Shown here in pieces: positions 22,134 through 30,498 of a DNA stretch of 64,000 nucleotides. The translations under genes were made by a program, and so were the position numbers. Source of the DNA: Pohlia nutans (Eukaryota > Streptophyta > Bryopsida > Bryales > Mniaceae); NCBI GenBank assembly GCA_022496805.1, contig CM040085.1, positions 32,951,811 through 33,015,810 of the forward strand, written 5' to 3'. The notes under the pieces were generated by a model. It did not search any database. It was not told the origin of the DNA and saw only the letters and a program-made list of their open reading frames with translations. Numbering within the stretch: the first letter of the stretch is position 1; each line of letters opens with the position of its first letter.

Positions 22134-22703
22134 ATGCTATTTCTCATAATACTACTATTACTACTCCTAGGAGACATTGACCCCAAGTTTAAACTTGGAA
22201 AATTTAGAAACCCCAAGCTCAAACTTGGGCTACTTATGACCCCCAAGCTCAAACTTGGGCTACTTGGAAACCCCAAGTTTGAACTTGGGTTACCTAGGAA
22301 CCTCAAGTTCGAACCCGGGACAAAAACGAACACAAAACAAACAAATCACCAACTAAATAAAAACTCTAACATAAACAAAACTAAATCCAATATTAATAGC
22401 ACAAAAAACAAAGTAAAAACTCACCTTTTTAAAAATAAAACACTTCCCTTACATCATTTACTTTTACTGAGTGGAAATATCAAAACCAACCAAGGACCAG
22501 TGCCCAATATTCTACAACGTACAAAATACACAATACACAAAACAAAAAGAAATATCAAAAACCTCAAAAATAAATACCCCAACAAAAATAAAATAAACAA
22601 TAAACAAAATAAACGGACTCGGCATGTCGGCCTCGTTCACCAACAACAATGGACTCGGCCTACCGGCCTCGTCCAAAATAAACAAAGAAAAAATAAAAAA
22701 TAA
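22134..22703 (+). CDS. LINE second 5' ORF, duplicated 2A module
   Basis: ATG at 22134 opens MLFLIILLLLLLGDIDP, a Leu-rich start ending in a GDI remnant like a decayed 2A. It is followed by five 30-bp repeats (PKLKLGLL-type peptide), a Lys/Asn-rich stretch, HHLLLLSGNIKTNQGP (22458-22499; D and P of the 2A core replaced, so probably inactive), and WTRPTGLVQ near the TAA at 22701. The WTRPT-x-x-VQ tail and Leu-run/2A block repeat those of ORF1, so the 5' region appears built from duplicated modules. Same frame as the next ORF, separated by one TAA. Confidence 0.6.
   Translation: MLFLIILLLLLLGDIDPKFKLGKFRNPKLKLGLLMTPKLKLGLLGNPKFELGLPRNLKFEPGTKTNTKQTNHQLNKNSNINKTKSNINSTKNKVKTHLFKNKTLPLHHLLLLSGNIKTNQGPVPNILQRTKYTIHKTKRNIKNLKNKYPNKNKINNKQNKRTRHVGLVHQQQWTRPTGLVQNKQRKNKK
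22181..22319 (+). repeat. 30-bp tandem repeat with hairpin-forming units
   Basis: Units start at 22181, 22211, 22241, 22271 and 22301 (partial). Each carries CCCAAGYTYRAACTTGGG, an 18-base near-perfect palindrome, so transcripts could form a string of hairpins. Lies within the second LINE ORF and keeps its frame. Confidence 0.9.
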
Positions 22704-22706
22704 AAA

Positions 22707-23792
22707 ATGGCCCAAAAATCTCTTCTAAATAGAAACTTTTCTCACCGAATATTAATATTATGCGGGGACATAGAAACCAACCCCGGGCCCATGCCCGACT
22801 TACTAAAAACACACCCACCCACACATAAAAGAAGATCCAAAACATACTTTATCCCAAGTACGATTAAATTACAACCAGAATACCAACATTTAGCAAGACA
22901 ATTCTCACCTATCCTAAATATAACACATCCAAATCATGCAGAAACCATTAACAACTATCCACATTTATCAAATTATATTTATCAAAATCAACATCATCCA
23001 TCACCTAGAATACTATACACTATTATCATTACGATTAGTCCATCTAAAGAAACATGTGACCAACTCCTAATACGAATTCCAAACCCTGACTGGACAACTC
23101 TACTATTAGAAAAAATGGCCTTACTACAAAACCCACCTGAAAGACACATTTTAACTAAACACCCATACACAAAATTCACAGAAAAAAACCAAAACCTAAT
23201 AAACCCACCAAATACCATTCACAAAGAAATTTACGATTTTATTCATCAACACAATGATTCTATAACTCTCCAAAACATGATTGATAAATTCCCATTTCTC
23301 CCTATCAACTTATTAGAAGAAACCTTAAAAATATATGAACCACTACATGAATATAATCATCCCCCACCACTTCCAAATATACCCACAATACAACCACATG
23401 AAATACAAACAACAAATTATAACACAAGATTTATAACATGGAATGCCTCATCACTAAATACGGCCCTTCCAAATTTACATGAACTAATTACCAACACACC
23501 CGATGAACCCGCCATCATCACAATACAAGAAACTAAAATAACCGCCACAAAATCTACCAAATACATACAAAACCTATTTCCAAAATACAAATTAATTTTT
23601 AACAACACACAGGCCCTAACAAGATGCATGCAACAAAGACTACCATACATACCCGCAAGAGGAGGTCTCCTCACACTAATACATAAAAAATATGCATACC
23701 CCGGCAATGTCACTAAAATCCCAACCCCCAGAGAAATATCACCTTATCTACAAATAATAAAAATAGACAACAAACCTTACAAACATGGCTAA
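22707..23792 (+). CDS. LINE ORF2 N-terminal part: 2A motif and APE endonuclease (first half)
   Basis: Starts at ATG 22707 with RILILCGDIETNPGP (2A core 22764-22790) about residues 14-28, so skipping would release a short N-terminal peptide and leave the enzyme starting at Pro. After about 200 residues without recognised motifs comes an apurinic-endonuclease-like domain: RFITWNASSL (about 240), IITIQETK with the metal-binding Glu (about 273), and ARGGLLTLIHKKY. The frame ends at TAA 23790-23792 after KPYKHG, whereas the endonuclease continues in the -1 frame from about 23775 (WLIIHMYMPSH). One indel or a recoding event separates the halves. Confidence 0.8.
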   Translation: MAQKSLLNRNFSHRILILCGDIETNPGPMPDLLKTHPPTHKRRSKTYFIPSTIKLQPEYQHLARQFSPILNITHPNHAETINNYPHLSNYIYQNQHHPSPRILYTIIITISPSKETCDQLLIRIPNPDWTTLLLEKMALLQNPPERHILTKHPYTKFTEKNQNLINPPNTIHKEIYDFIHQHNDSITLQNMIDKFPFLPINLLEETLKIYEPLHEYNHPPPLPNIPTIQPHEIQTTNYNTRFITWNASSLNTALPNLHELITNTPDEPAIITIQETKITATKSTKYIQNLFPKYKLIFNNTQALTRCMQQRLPYIPARGGLLTLIHKKYAYPGNVTKIPTPREISPYLQIIKIDNKPYKHG

Positions 23793-23800
23793 TTATTCAC

Positions 23801-26800
23801 ATGTATATGCCGTCACATGCAGAGGACATACAATATATACCAATCATCCAACAAAATATAATACAACAAACCAATGCACATCCAAATGCGACACACATAC
23901 TATGTGGTGACTTTAACAGAGACATAGCACTCATCGGACGACAAAATGGAACCGACACAACTCCGCCACAAACGGAAGACATAGAATGGAAAACATTTAC
24001 AAACAATCTCCAATTGGAATACATCCCAACAAACTGTCCATACTCAAGACAAGGGGGACAAAACTATAACCAAACCAGCTTAATAGATGGATACTACATC
24101 AAAACACCAGATAATACTTTATACATATCAACTACAAACAATGACCACAACCTCAACTCTGACCACTCCCCAATAACATTATACATACCAACAAACACCT
24201 TACTAGCAAGACCCATACCAATTACAAACAAAACAACGAGAATACTAAACCCCATACCACAAGAAAACATTGAAAAATTCAAAATAGAATATTTTGAAGA
24301 AAATGCGCAGCAAATAAATGAACTCATTACAATACTATCAAATGACCAATTAACAGACGACCAATGGCAAACATCATGCTCAAAACTAGATCACATGATA
24401 CAAAAAATTTCAGATAAAATTCAAGAAACTTGTAGTGCACCACCACTCCCCACACTAACAAACCGTACTTCCCAACAAGGAGGCTTCTTACCAAGAAAAC
24501 TACAAAAAGCATGGAAAAAACACCTATCTACCTACCATCTAATGAGAAAAACAATTTACATAACAAAAAATACACAAAATTGGCAAACGCACCCAATAAT
24601 CGAAGAATTAAAAACCCATACAAATGTAACCATCCCACCACTCCCAACCCAAGAACATGTTCAACAAGAATGGATCCAATCACTAGTAGAAGTAGCCAAA
24701 ACAGCAAAAATACAAGCTCGTAAAATCACCACAAAATATACCCAAAGTTGTATAAAAAAGGCAATACTAAAATACAGACAACTATACGACAAAAGCCCAA
24801 AGAAAATAAACAAGAAAGTTTTCAAAAATCAAGAGACACCACCATTAGATTGCATACTGGACAGAAACAACAACATACTAACCAGCCCAGAAGACATAGC
24901 AAACGAAATCCACATACAACAATCAATTAGCAATAGACTTACAGTACCTACATGCTACTATCAACCCGAACACCCATCACAATTTACTTGTGGAGTTAGA
25001 CGATACCCATGGCACGACCTAAATGGATTCGTAATAGAAAAAAGAGGAAACCCACAAACCTCACTACATAAACACTTTAACAAAGAAATATTCGAAATGT
25101 GTCTCAAACATCTATCTAACAACAAAACACCAGGCCTAGACAAAATTCCCAACTCTATACTAAAAAATATGCCTGAAAGTTTCCACAATCTACTCTTTTT
25201 ATTTTTCACTCACTGCTTCAAACAAAAACAAATCCCAGCCTCATGGAAAACAAGTCTAACCATACTGCTTTATAAAAAAGGAAATCCCGCACATCTGCCA
25301 AATCACAGACCAATAGCACTTGCAAACACAATATACAAATTCTTCACTAGTACACTAACATACATATTATCAGCATACGGTGAAAAATACCAAATCCTAC
25401 ACGATAGTCAAGAAGGATTCAGAGCAGAAAGAAGTACAGCAAGACAGCTACAACTACTCATAGCAGCACTAGAAGATGCAAAATTTACAAATCAAGACAT
25501 TTATCTACTATATATAGACTTCAAAAACGCATTTGGCTCATTAGATCATGCAAGACTCCTAGCTATAATGAAAGACCTTGGATATCCGGCAGATGCAATA
25601 ATGCTAGTCGGAAACATCTACTCCCACTCAAACACTATATTTACTGGAGAACACTTTGGAAAAACAAAACCAATACCGATTCAAAGAGGAACCATACAAG
25701 GAGACACACTTAGCCCATATCTCTTTTTAATTTTTCTAGAACCACTCTTGAGGTGGTTACAGAGAGGAGAAAATGGATATACATTTGGTACATCAAAAAT
25801 TAAAATCAGCTCCGCAGCATACGCAGACGATTTAGCAGCTATATCAAATAATACAAAATCACTACAAATACAATTAAACAAAATTGACAAATTCTGTGAA
25901 TGGGCAGGCATGGACTTGGGAGTTACAAAATGTGCCATCACCGGTTGCCCAAATAAATCCAAAATGCCACCGAACAAATTCAAAACCCACATGACAAACC
26001 AAAAAATTAGTTACAGAGACCAAACACTACCAGTACTTCATCAAAATGAACCTTATGTCTACTTGGGCATACAATTAGTTCCATCACTAAAATGGAAACT
26101 CCAAACACATATCACCACTACTAAAATAATAGACCAATGTAAACAACTATCAACATGCCCTGCCACTATCAAACAAAGAATCAGTATGGTGGACACAGTA
26201 ATCAGAGCAAGCATAGCCTACAGCTTCTTTGCAGTCCCATTTTCACTACCAACTATTAAAAAACTTGATAAGAAAATTATTGCAATCCAAAAAACAATAT
26301 GCGGATTACCTAAAAGCACTGCAAACATAATAACACAACTACCCCATGATTTATTTGGACTAGAAGCCTTCTCTCTAAAAAATGCTTACCTTAGATGCAT
26401 TGGTGAACAACTTCGAAATGCACTTAACGACAAAGGAAGACTAGGAATAATATATAAAGGATTAATACAACACATACTTGCTAAAGCCGGCGGTGCCGAA
26501 GACATCCCACTAATTAAACGACAAGATTGCATTACATCACCTACAACACGTACATTATTCCTTCTGAAAACAGCAGGTGGTATACACCTAAAAAGCACAG
26601 AAGAAAACTTCCAACTCCACATGACCGAACTAGAAAAAGAATGGCGATCTATAGTCATAAACGAACTGCCACACTTAGACCCAAAACTCTCCATAAAATT
26701 ATTATATAAATTAATGGCACACAAAATTTATAATATAAAACAGATTATCCTTCCCAACGGCAAAAAGCTAATGTCACCAGAAGAATTTAAGATATACTAT

Positions 26801-29800
26801 CAAAACCCAACTAAACTAGACAAAAGTGCACTAAACTTAGCAGAACAACTCTTTCGTGAACCAAAATGTCTCCAAGATTGCCCAAATACATGCCAAATAC
26901 ACTTACCACCCCGTACACTAAAAGAAAAATATAAAATATACAACCACAGAATAACACCAAGAACACCAATAAACCCCGTACAACTCCATCAACCGCCACA
27001 ACCGCAACAACCAGCCCCACCACAAAACATAAAAAACGATCCCACAAGATTCCCCATTCACACAATATTAAACCACAAAACAATTACAACAAAAGACAAA
27101 TATAAAATATCTAAAAAATACAACACCTACCTATGTCAATGGATAGACTCAAACCACATAATATACAATAAATGGTTACAACAACGCGAACTATTTCCAC
27201 TAAATCTACCAACAGCAATATACCATAATCTAAACCTACTTACAAAATACTACACAGATTATAAAAACAAACAATATCAAAATATCATAAATACACAATT
27301 TACACCCGAACAAAATAGAGACACAAGATACATCCCACCTCCAACGATAATCCCCTACATCAAAACATCCACAATTGAATGTAACCCAGAAAGAGACATA
27401 GACACAAACAAATGCACCATTCAAACACAAAATGATAAAACCCACATATATAACGACACCGGTAAATATATCACCACCATTCCGACTACAAGAATAAAAT
27501 GGTTATGGCAACAATATAACAACAACAAATACAACATCCACAGACTAATACCTGCTATACAAACATTTGAAACAGAAGTAGTGTGGTTATACCAAAGATA
27601 CGAACACAAAAACCACAAAAAGAATACAATAAAAACACCACACCATACCATTCCATCCAACATTCTAGACACACTAATAACAACATTTAAAATAACACAC
27701 TCATACTTTTCCTCACCAATTACATGTTCCATGAAGTCTACCCAATTCTACTCAACATTCGCCAGAGACAAGATTTTTGGCTCACTAGGGACAGCCTTTC
27801 AATACAAATGGAAAGGCATTGGATATGCGCACCCAAATGACGCCGAAACAGCACAACAAGCAATACATTGGGCAAGACTTGCAGCAAAACAAGACCCAGA
27901 AACTGTCACCATCTTAGCAATCCCAGACACCAACTGGTACCAAAATCTATCACCGTACAACGGACCCTTCCCGGATACGCACGCCATTATATATTTTGCC
28001 GCGGACACCATTACATATGACGAACCAACAATACCACTAGAACCCAACAAAACCCGAAACGAACCACTTGCAATGCACATATGGTGTATTCACCATCAAA
28101 ATAATAACATTGGCACAATAAACCAAATAGACACCATCAACACAACAACTGAAAATCTAAAAATTTCGCAATATCATACACAAACAACACCACCCACACC
28201 ACCAAATACAAACGTTAACAAAAGCACAAAATGGAACAAACTCATATACCCGCCCTATAACAATCTACAAAACATGTGGGTAAATCCCCTTCCAAATTTC
28301 GAAATAAACACTACACTAAAATTTCCACCACAATACAGTTATTACACAGATGGATCCTTTTTACCACCTAAAGAAGCTGATGACGGCCATTGGAAAAAAG
28401 AAAAAGCTGGATATGGAATCTACAACTCATCTAAACCAGATGTACAAATATCAAAAAGACTGCATGGACTACAAACATGTTTCAGAGCAGAACTGATGGC
28501 CATACACGAAACACTTTCACTAATCACCACTAAATACGTAAACGAACCTGCACATATTTTTACTGATTGTCTCAATTGTATACATGTTCTAAACACACAA
28601 CTAAAACAGCCAACCCAACAAAACAACCACGCCGATAAAACCATATTAGAAGAAATGGTAAAAATGCTAAAAAAACGAACACAACTAACCACAATATACA
28701 AAGTTAAAGCACACGCTAAAATTAACGGAAATGAACATGCAGACCAACTCGCAAAAGAAGGAACCATGAAACGAGGTTATCAATTCGCAGCAAATCCACA
28801 CGAATTTGCACATACCACACCTTACTACTTCCAAAAAGACACATGGCCCGGTCGTATCAAACGATCAGACAAAGGACCAGTTAGATGTTTGGAAGAATAC
28901 ATAAAGAAACATGACCGAGAAAATAACCTAGAAATACTGGCAGAAGACTTTCCCAACATTAACAAATGGACAACAAACTCCATCATAGATAACGAAATGT
29001 CCAATGACTTTTGGAATAATCCAGAAATAACAGACTCACAAAAAACAAGCATACTAAAATTTAGAACCGGTCAATACATGGGTAATGCAAGAAAGCAACT
29101 AATTTTCGGCATACAAAGATTCCCCTCAAAAACATGTCCCATCTATAATTCACAAGATGCAGATACATGGCTACATGTACTCTTACTATGCAAACAACAC
29201 CATATACACGCACTAAGAACCAAAAGACACAATAAAGCGGTATGGGAATTAAGAAAATTAATACTATCCTCAAATAAATCAAGATGCTACACTCTCATGA
29301 ATGCGGGCACATTCAACAATAACCCACAAGAAAACACAGTTCCTCCATGGTTATTACCATGCACTTGTAATCAACAAAGATGTCAATGTAATGCCAGATT
29401 CAAACCAGATATATTATGCATTAAAGGCCTCCCATACCAAAGCCCACCTCCTCTAAACCCCGATGATATCCTAACCATACAATTCATAGAATTCACATAC
29501 ACAAACGACAGATTCTCACCAGAAACAATCGGCAAATTTTTTTTAAAATACCAACCTCTAATTAATAACATCATACAGCAAGGTTGGAAAGTAGATCCTA
29601 TCATAGTCATCACAGCCGGAGCTAGAGGAACCACACACGTCCCCTCAATGAAACAACTAGAAACAAAATTCAACATTTGCGAAACTTCCACAAAACACAC
29701 ATTCAAAGCAATAAATACCATTGCCATACAGTATGCCGGATCTATTCTTTTACATAAAAGACGTATAGAGAATAATCAAACAATACCAACAGACGTAGTA

Positions 29801-29806
29801 CATTAA
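23801..29806 (+). CDS. LINE ORF2 main part: APE (second half), RT, RNase H, KPD-type C-terminus
   Basis: 2001 codons. Endonuclease second half: ILCGDFNRD (about 36) and NSDHSPITLY (about 120). RT: NHRPIALANTIYKF, GFRAERSTARQL, LYIDFKNAFGSLDHARLL, GTIQGDTLSPYLFL and catalytic AAYADDLAAI (about 675). RNase H: YYTDGSFLPP (about 1513), FRAELMAIHETL, HIFTDCLNCIHVL and KAHAKINGNEHADQLAKEG (about 1640), keeping the D-E-D-D set. Near the end, TCPIY...DTWLHVLLLC (about 1778-1797) and RTKRHNKAVWEL look like the zinc finger before a restriction-like endonuclease, followed by CTCNQQRCQC and FKPDILCIKG...IQFIEFTY (about 1866-1900), a KPD...E arrangement. The C-terminus VDPIIVITAGARGTTHVPSM is conserved in the 49.6-kb copy. 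RT and RNase H are certain; the C-terminal nuclease is inference. Confidence 0.95.
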   Translation: MYMPSHAEDIQYIPIIQQNIIQQTNAHPNATHILCGDFNRDIALIGRQNGTDTTPPQTEDIEWKTFTNNLQLEYIPTNCPYSRQGGQNYNQTSLIDGYYIKTPDNTLYISTTNNDHNLNSDHSPITLYIPTNTLLARPIPITNKTTRILNPIPQENIEKFKIEYFEENAQQINELITILSNDQLTDDQWQTSCSKLDHMIQKISDKIQETCSAPPLPTLTNRTSQQGGFLPRKLQKAWKKHLSTYHLMRKTIYITKNTQNWQTHPIIEELKTHTNVTIPPLPTQEHVQQEWIQSLVEVAKTAKIQARKITTKYTQSCIKKAILKYRQLYDKSPKKINKKVFKNQETPPLDCILDRNNNILTSPEDIANEIHIQQSISNRLTVPTCYYQPEHPSQFTCGVRRYPWHDLNGFVIEKRGNPQTSLHKHFNKEIFEMCLKHLSNNKTPGLDKIPNSILKNMPESFHNLLFLFFTHCFKQKQIPASWKTSLTILLYKKGNPAHLPNHRPIALANTIYKFFTSTLTYILSAYGEKYQILHDSQEGFRAERSTARQLQLLIAALEDAKFTNQDIYLLYIDFKNAFGSLDHARLLAIMKDLGYPADAIMLVGNIYSHSNTIFTGEHFGKTKPIPIQRGTIQGDTLSPYLFLIFLEPLLRWLQRGENGYTFGTSKIKISSAAYADDLAAISNNTKSLQIQLNKIDKFCEWAGMDLGVTKCAITGCPNKSKMPPNKFKTHMTNQKISYRDQTLPVLHQNEPYVYLGIQLVPSLKWKLQTHITTTKIIDQCKQLSTCPATIKQRISMVDTVIRASIAYSFFAVPFSLPTIKKLDKKIIAIQKTICGLPKSTANIITQLPHDLFGLEAFSLKNAYLRCIGEQLRNALNDKGRLGIIYKGLIQHILAKAGGAEDIPLIKRQDCITSPTTRTLFLLKTAGGIHLKSTEENFQLHMTELEKEWRSIVINELPHLDPKLSIKLLYKLMAHKIYNIKQIILPNGKKLMSPEEFKIYYQNPTKLDKSALNLAEQLFREPKCLQDCPNTCQIHLPPRTLKEKYKIYNHRITPRTPINPVQLHQPPQPQQPAPPQNIKNDPTRFPIHTILNHKTITTKDKYKISKKYNTYLCQWIDSNHIIYNKWLQQRELFPLNLPTAIYHNLNLLTKYYTDYKNKQYQNIINTQFTPEQNRDTRYIPPPTIIPYIKTSTIECNPERDIDTNKCTIQTQNDKTHIYNDTGKYITTIPTTRIKWLWQQYNNNKYNIHRLIPAIQTFETEVVWLYQRYEHKNHKKNTIKTPHHTIPSNILDTLITTFKITHSYFSSPITCSMKSTQFYSTFARDKIFGSLGTAFQYKWKGIGYAHPNDAETAQQAIHWARLAAKQDPETVTILAIPDTNWYQNLSPYNGPFPDTHAIIYFAADTITYDEPTIPLEPNKTRNEPLAMHIWCIHHQNNNIGTINQIDTINTTTENLKISQYHTQTTPPTPPNTNVNKSTKWNKLIYPPYNNLQNMWVNPLPNFEINTTLKFPPQYSYYTDGSFLPPKEADDGHWKKEKAGYGIYNSSKPDVQISKRLHGLQTCFRAELMAIHETLSLITTKYVNEPAHIFTDCLNCIHVLNTQLKQPTQQNNHADKTILEEMVKMLKKRTQLTTIYKVKAHAKINGNEHADQLAKEGTMKRGYQFAANPHEFAHTTPYYFQKDTWPGRIKRSDKGPVRCLEEYIKKHDRENNLEILAEDFPNINKWTTNSIIDNEMSNDFWNNPEITDSQKTSILKFRTGQYMGNARKQLIFGIQRFPSKTCPIYNSQDADTWLHVLLLCKQHHIHALRTKRHNKAVWELRKLILSSNKSRCYTLMNAGTFNNNPQENTVPPWLLPCTCNQQRCQCNARFKPDILCIKGLPYQSPPPLNPDDILTIQFIEFTYTNDRFSPETIGKFFLKYQPLINNIIQQGWKVDPIIVITAGARGTTHVPSMKQLETKFNICETSTKHTFKAINTIAIQYAGSILLHKRRIENNQTIPTDVVH

Positions 29807-30290
29807 AAGAAGGGGGGTAGTGGTGAAAACCACTGCTAGCCATTCTTTACAAACAACTAGCCCAGCTTGTCTCAGGGATAGGTAGGGCCGGTTGGTTGGT
29901 ACAAACTTTCCTGCCATGACAACCCACTAGCAGCACCAAGCCATGTGTATCACACCACTGCTCAAACGAGCCCAATAGGTTTCGAACCCGGACCACATAA
30001 ATGTGATACAACGCCCTTCACCAACCAACCAAAGAACTCATGACTTGGCGATAATAATTAACCCAAAACATACCTTTATACTACCTCACACCCAACCATA
30101 ATTAATTTGCTATTTTTGTTACTGTTACTGGTACTTTGTTTTGGTTACTATAGTGTCCATCCTCGAAAGGGGAGAGTAGTATTGTTCTAGTGTCCCTTTG
30201 CCCGGTGGGCATCGGGTCATTGACATTACGAACGGACACTCTATTCACGCCGGCCCTTTTATAGGATCGGTGTTTCTATCTATCTATCTA
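29807..30290 (+). promoter_or_regulatory. LINE 3' UTR with conserved fold and TCTA tail
   Basis: Strongly similar to 50048-50555 in the truncated copy, indicating a selected function such as RT recognition. Conserved blocks: GGTTGGTACAAACTTTCCTG; CACCAAGCCATG pairing with CATGACTTGGCG; ACCAACCAACC pairing with GGTTGGTTGG; and GGTGGGCATCGG near the end. On the reverse strand, 30030-29978 holds a tRNA-like stretch ending GGGTTCGAAACC, a near-consensus B box. The tail is (TCTA)n in both copies. Confidence 0.7.
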
Positions 30291-30498
30291 TCCCAAGTTC
30301 ACCCACGTTGACGTTTTAGTTTTTTCCCAATGAATCAATCAACGTAATTGCAAATCTTGAAGTTTTTTTGTGTTCTTGAAACGAACATTTTCAATTCTCT
30401 AGTTATCATTGAGTCAAAATTATGAAATCCAAACAAATTATTCAAGTAATGAAATTATTCGTGGACACAATGTGTCCTCCTGGTCCTTTAGGGGTTAA

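Larger units (their letters stand above)
19630..30300 (+). mobile_element. LINE (non-LTR retrotransposon), about 10.65 kb
   Basis: Element body 19640-30290, flanked by TCCCAAGTTC at 19630-19639 and 30291-30300 (10-bp target duplication). Order: GC-richer 5' UTR of about 1.7 kb; two Lys-rich ORFs headed by 2A-like motifs; an ORF for APE-type endonuclease, reverse transcriptase, RNase H and a C-terminal KPD-type domain; a structured 3' UTR; and a (TCTA)n tail instead of poly(A). The combination of APE, RNase H and a possible restriction-like endonuclease resembles Dualen/RandI elements of green algae. A second, 5'-truncated copy lies at 49640-50555. The coding region is almost intact, with one frameshift near 23.79 kb, suggesting a fairly young insertion. 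Confidence 0.92.
18917..30494. mobile_element. TTAA-flanked piggyBac-like element, split by the LINE
   Basis: Perfect 14-bp TIRs, CCCCTAAAGGACCA (18917-18930) and TGGTCCTTTAGGGG (30481-30494), with TTAA at 18913-18916 and 30495-30498. Without the LINE it would be about 917 bp and non-coding, so non-autonomous. The intact right arm of the surrounding palindrome carries the corresponding unfilled site with a single TTAA. TTAA duplication and CCC...GGG ends are the hallmark of the piggyBac superfamily; that assignment is inference because no transposase is present. Confidence 0.85.

Noticed and set aside
23770..23800. Programmed -1 frameshift in the LINE
   Set aside because: No X-XXY-YYZ slippery heptamer or obvious downstream pseudoknot seen; kept only as an open question in the findings.
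29978..30030. B-box-like GGTTCGA sequence as a tRNA gene
   Set aside because: The remainder does not fold as a full cloverleaf by eye, and the segment lies in the LINE 3' UTR with a counterpart at 50252-50307, so it is part of the element.
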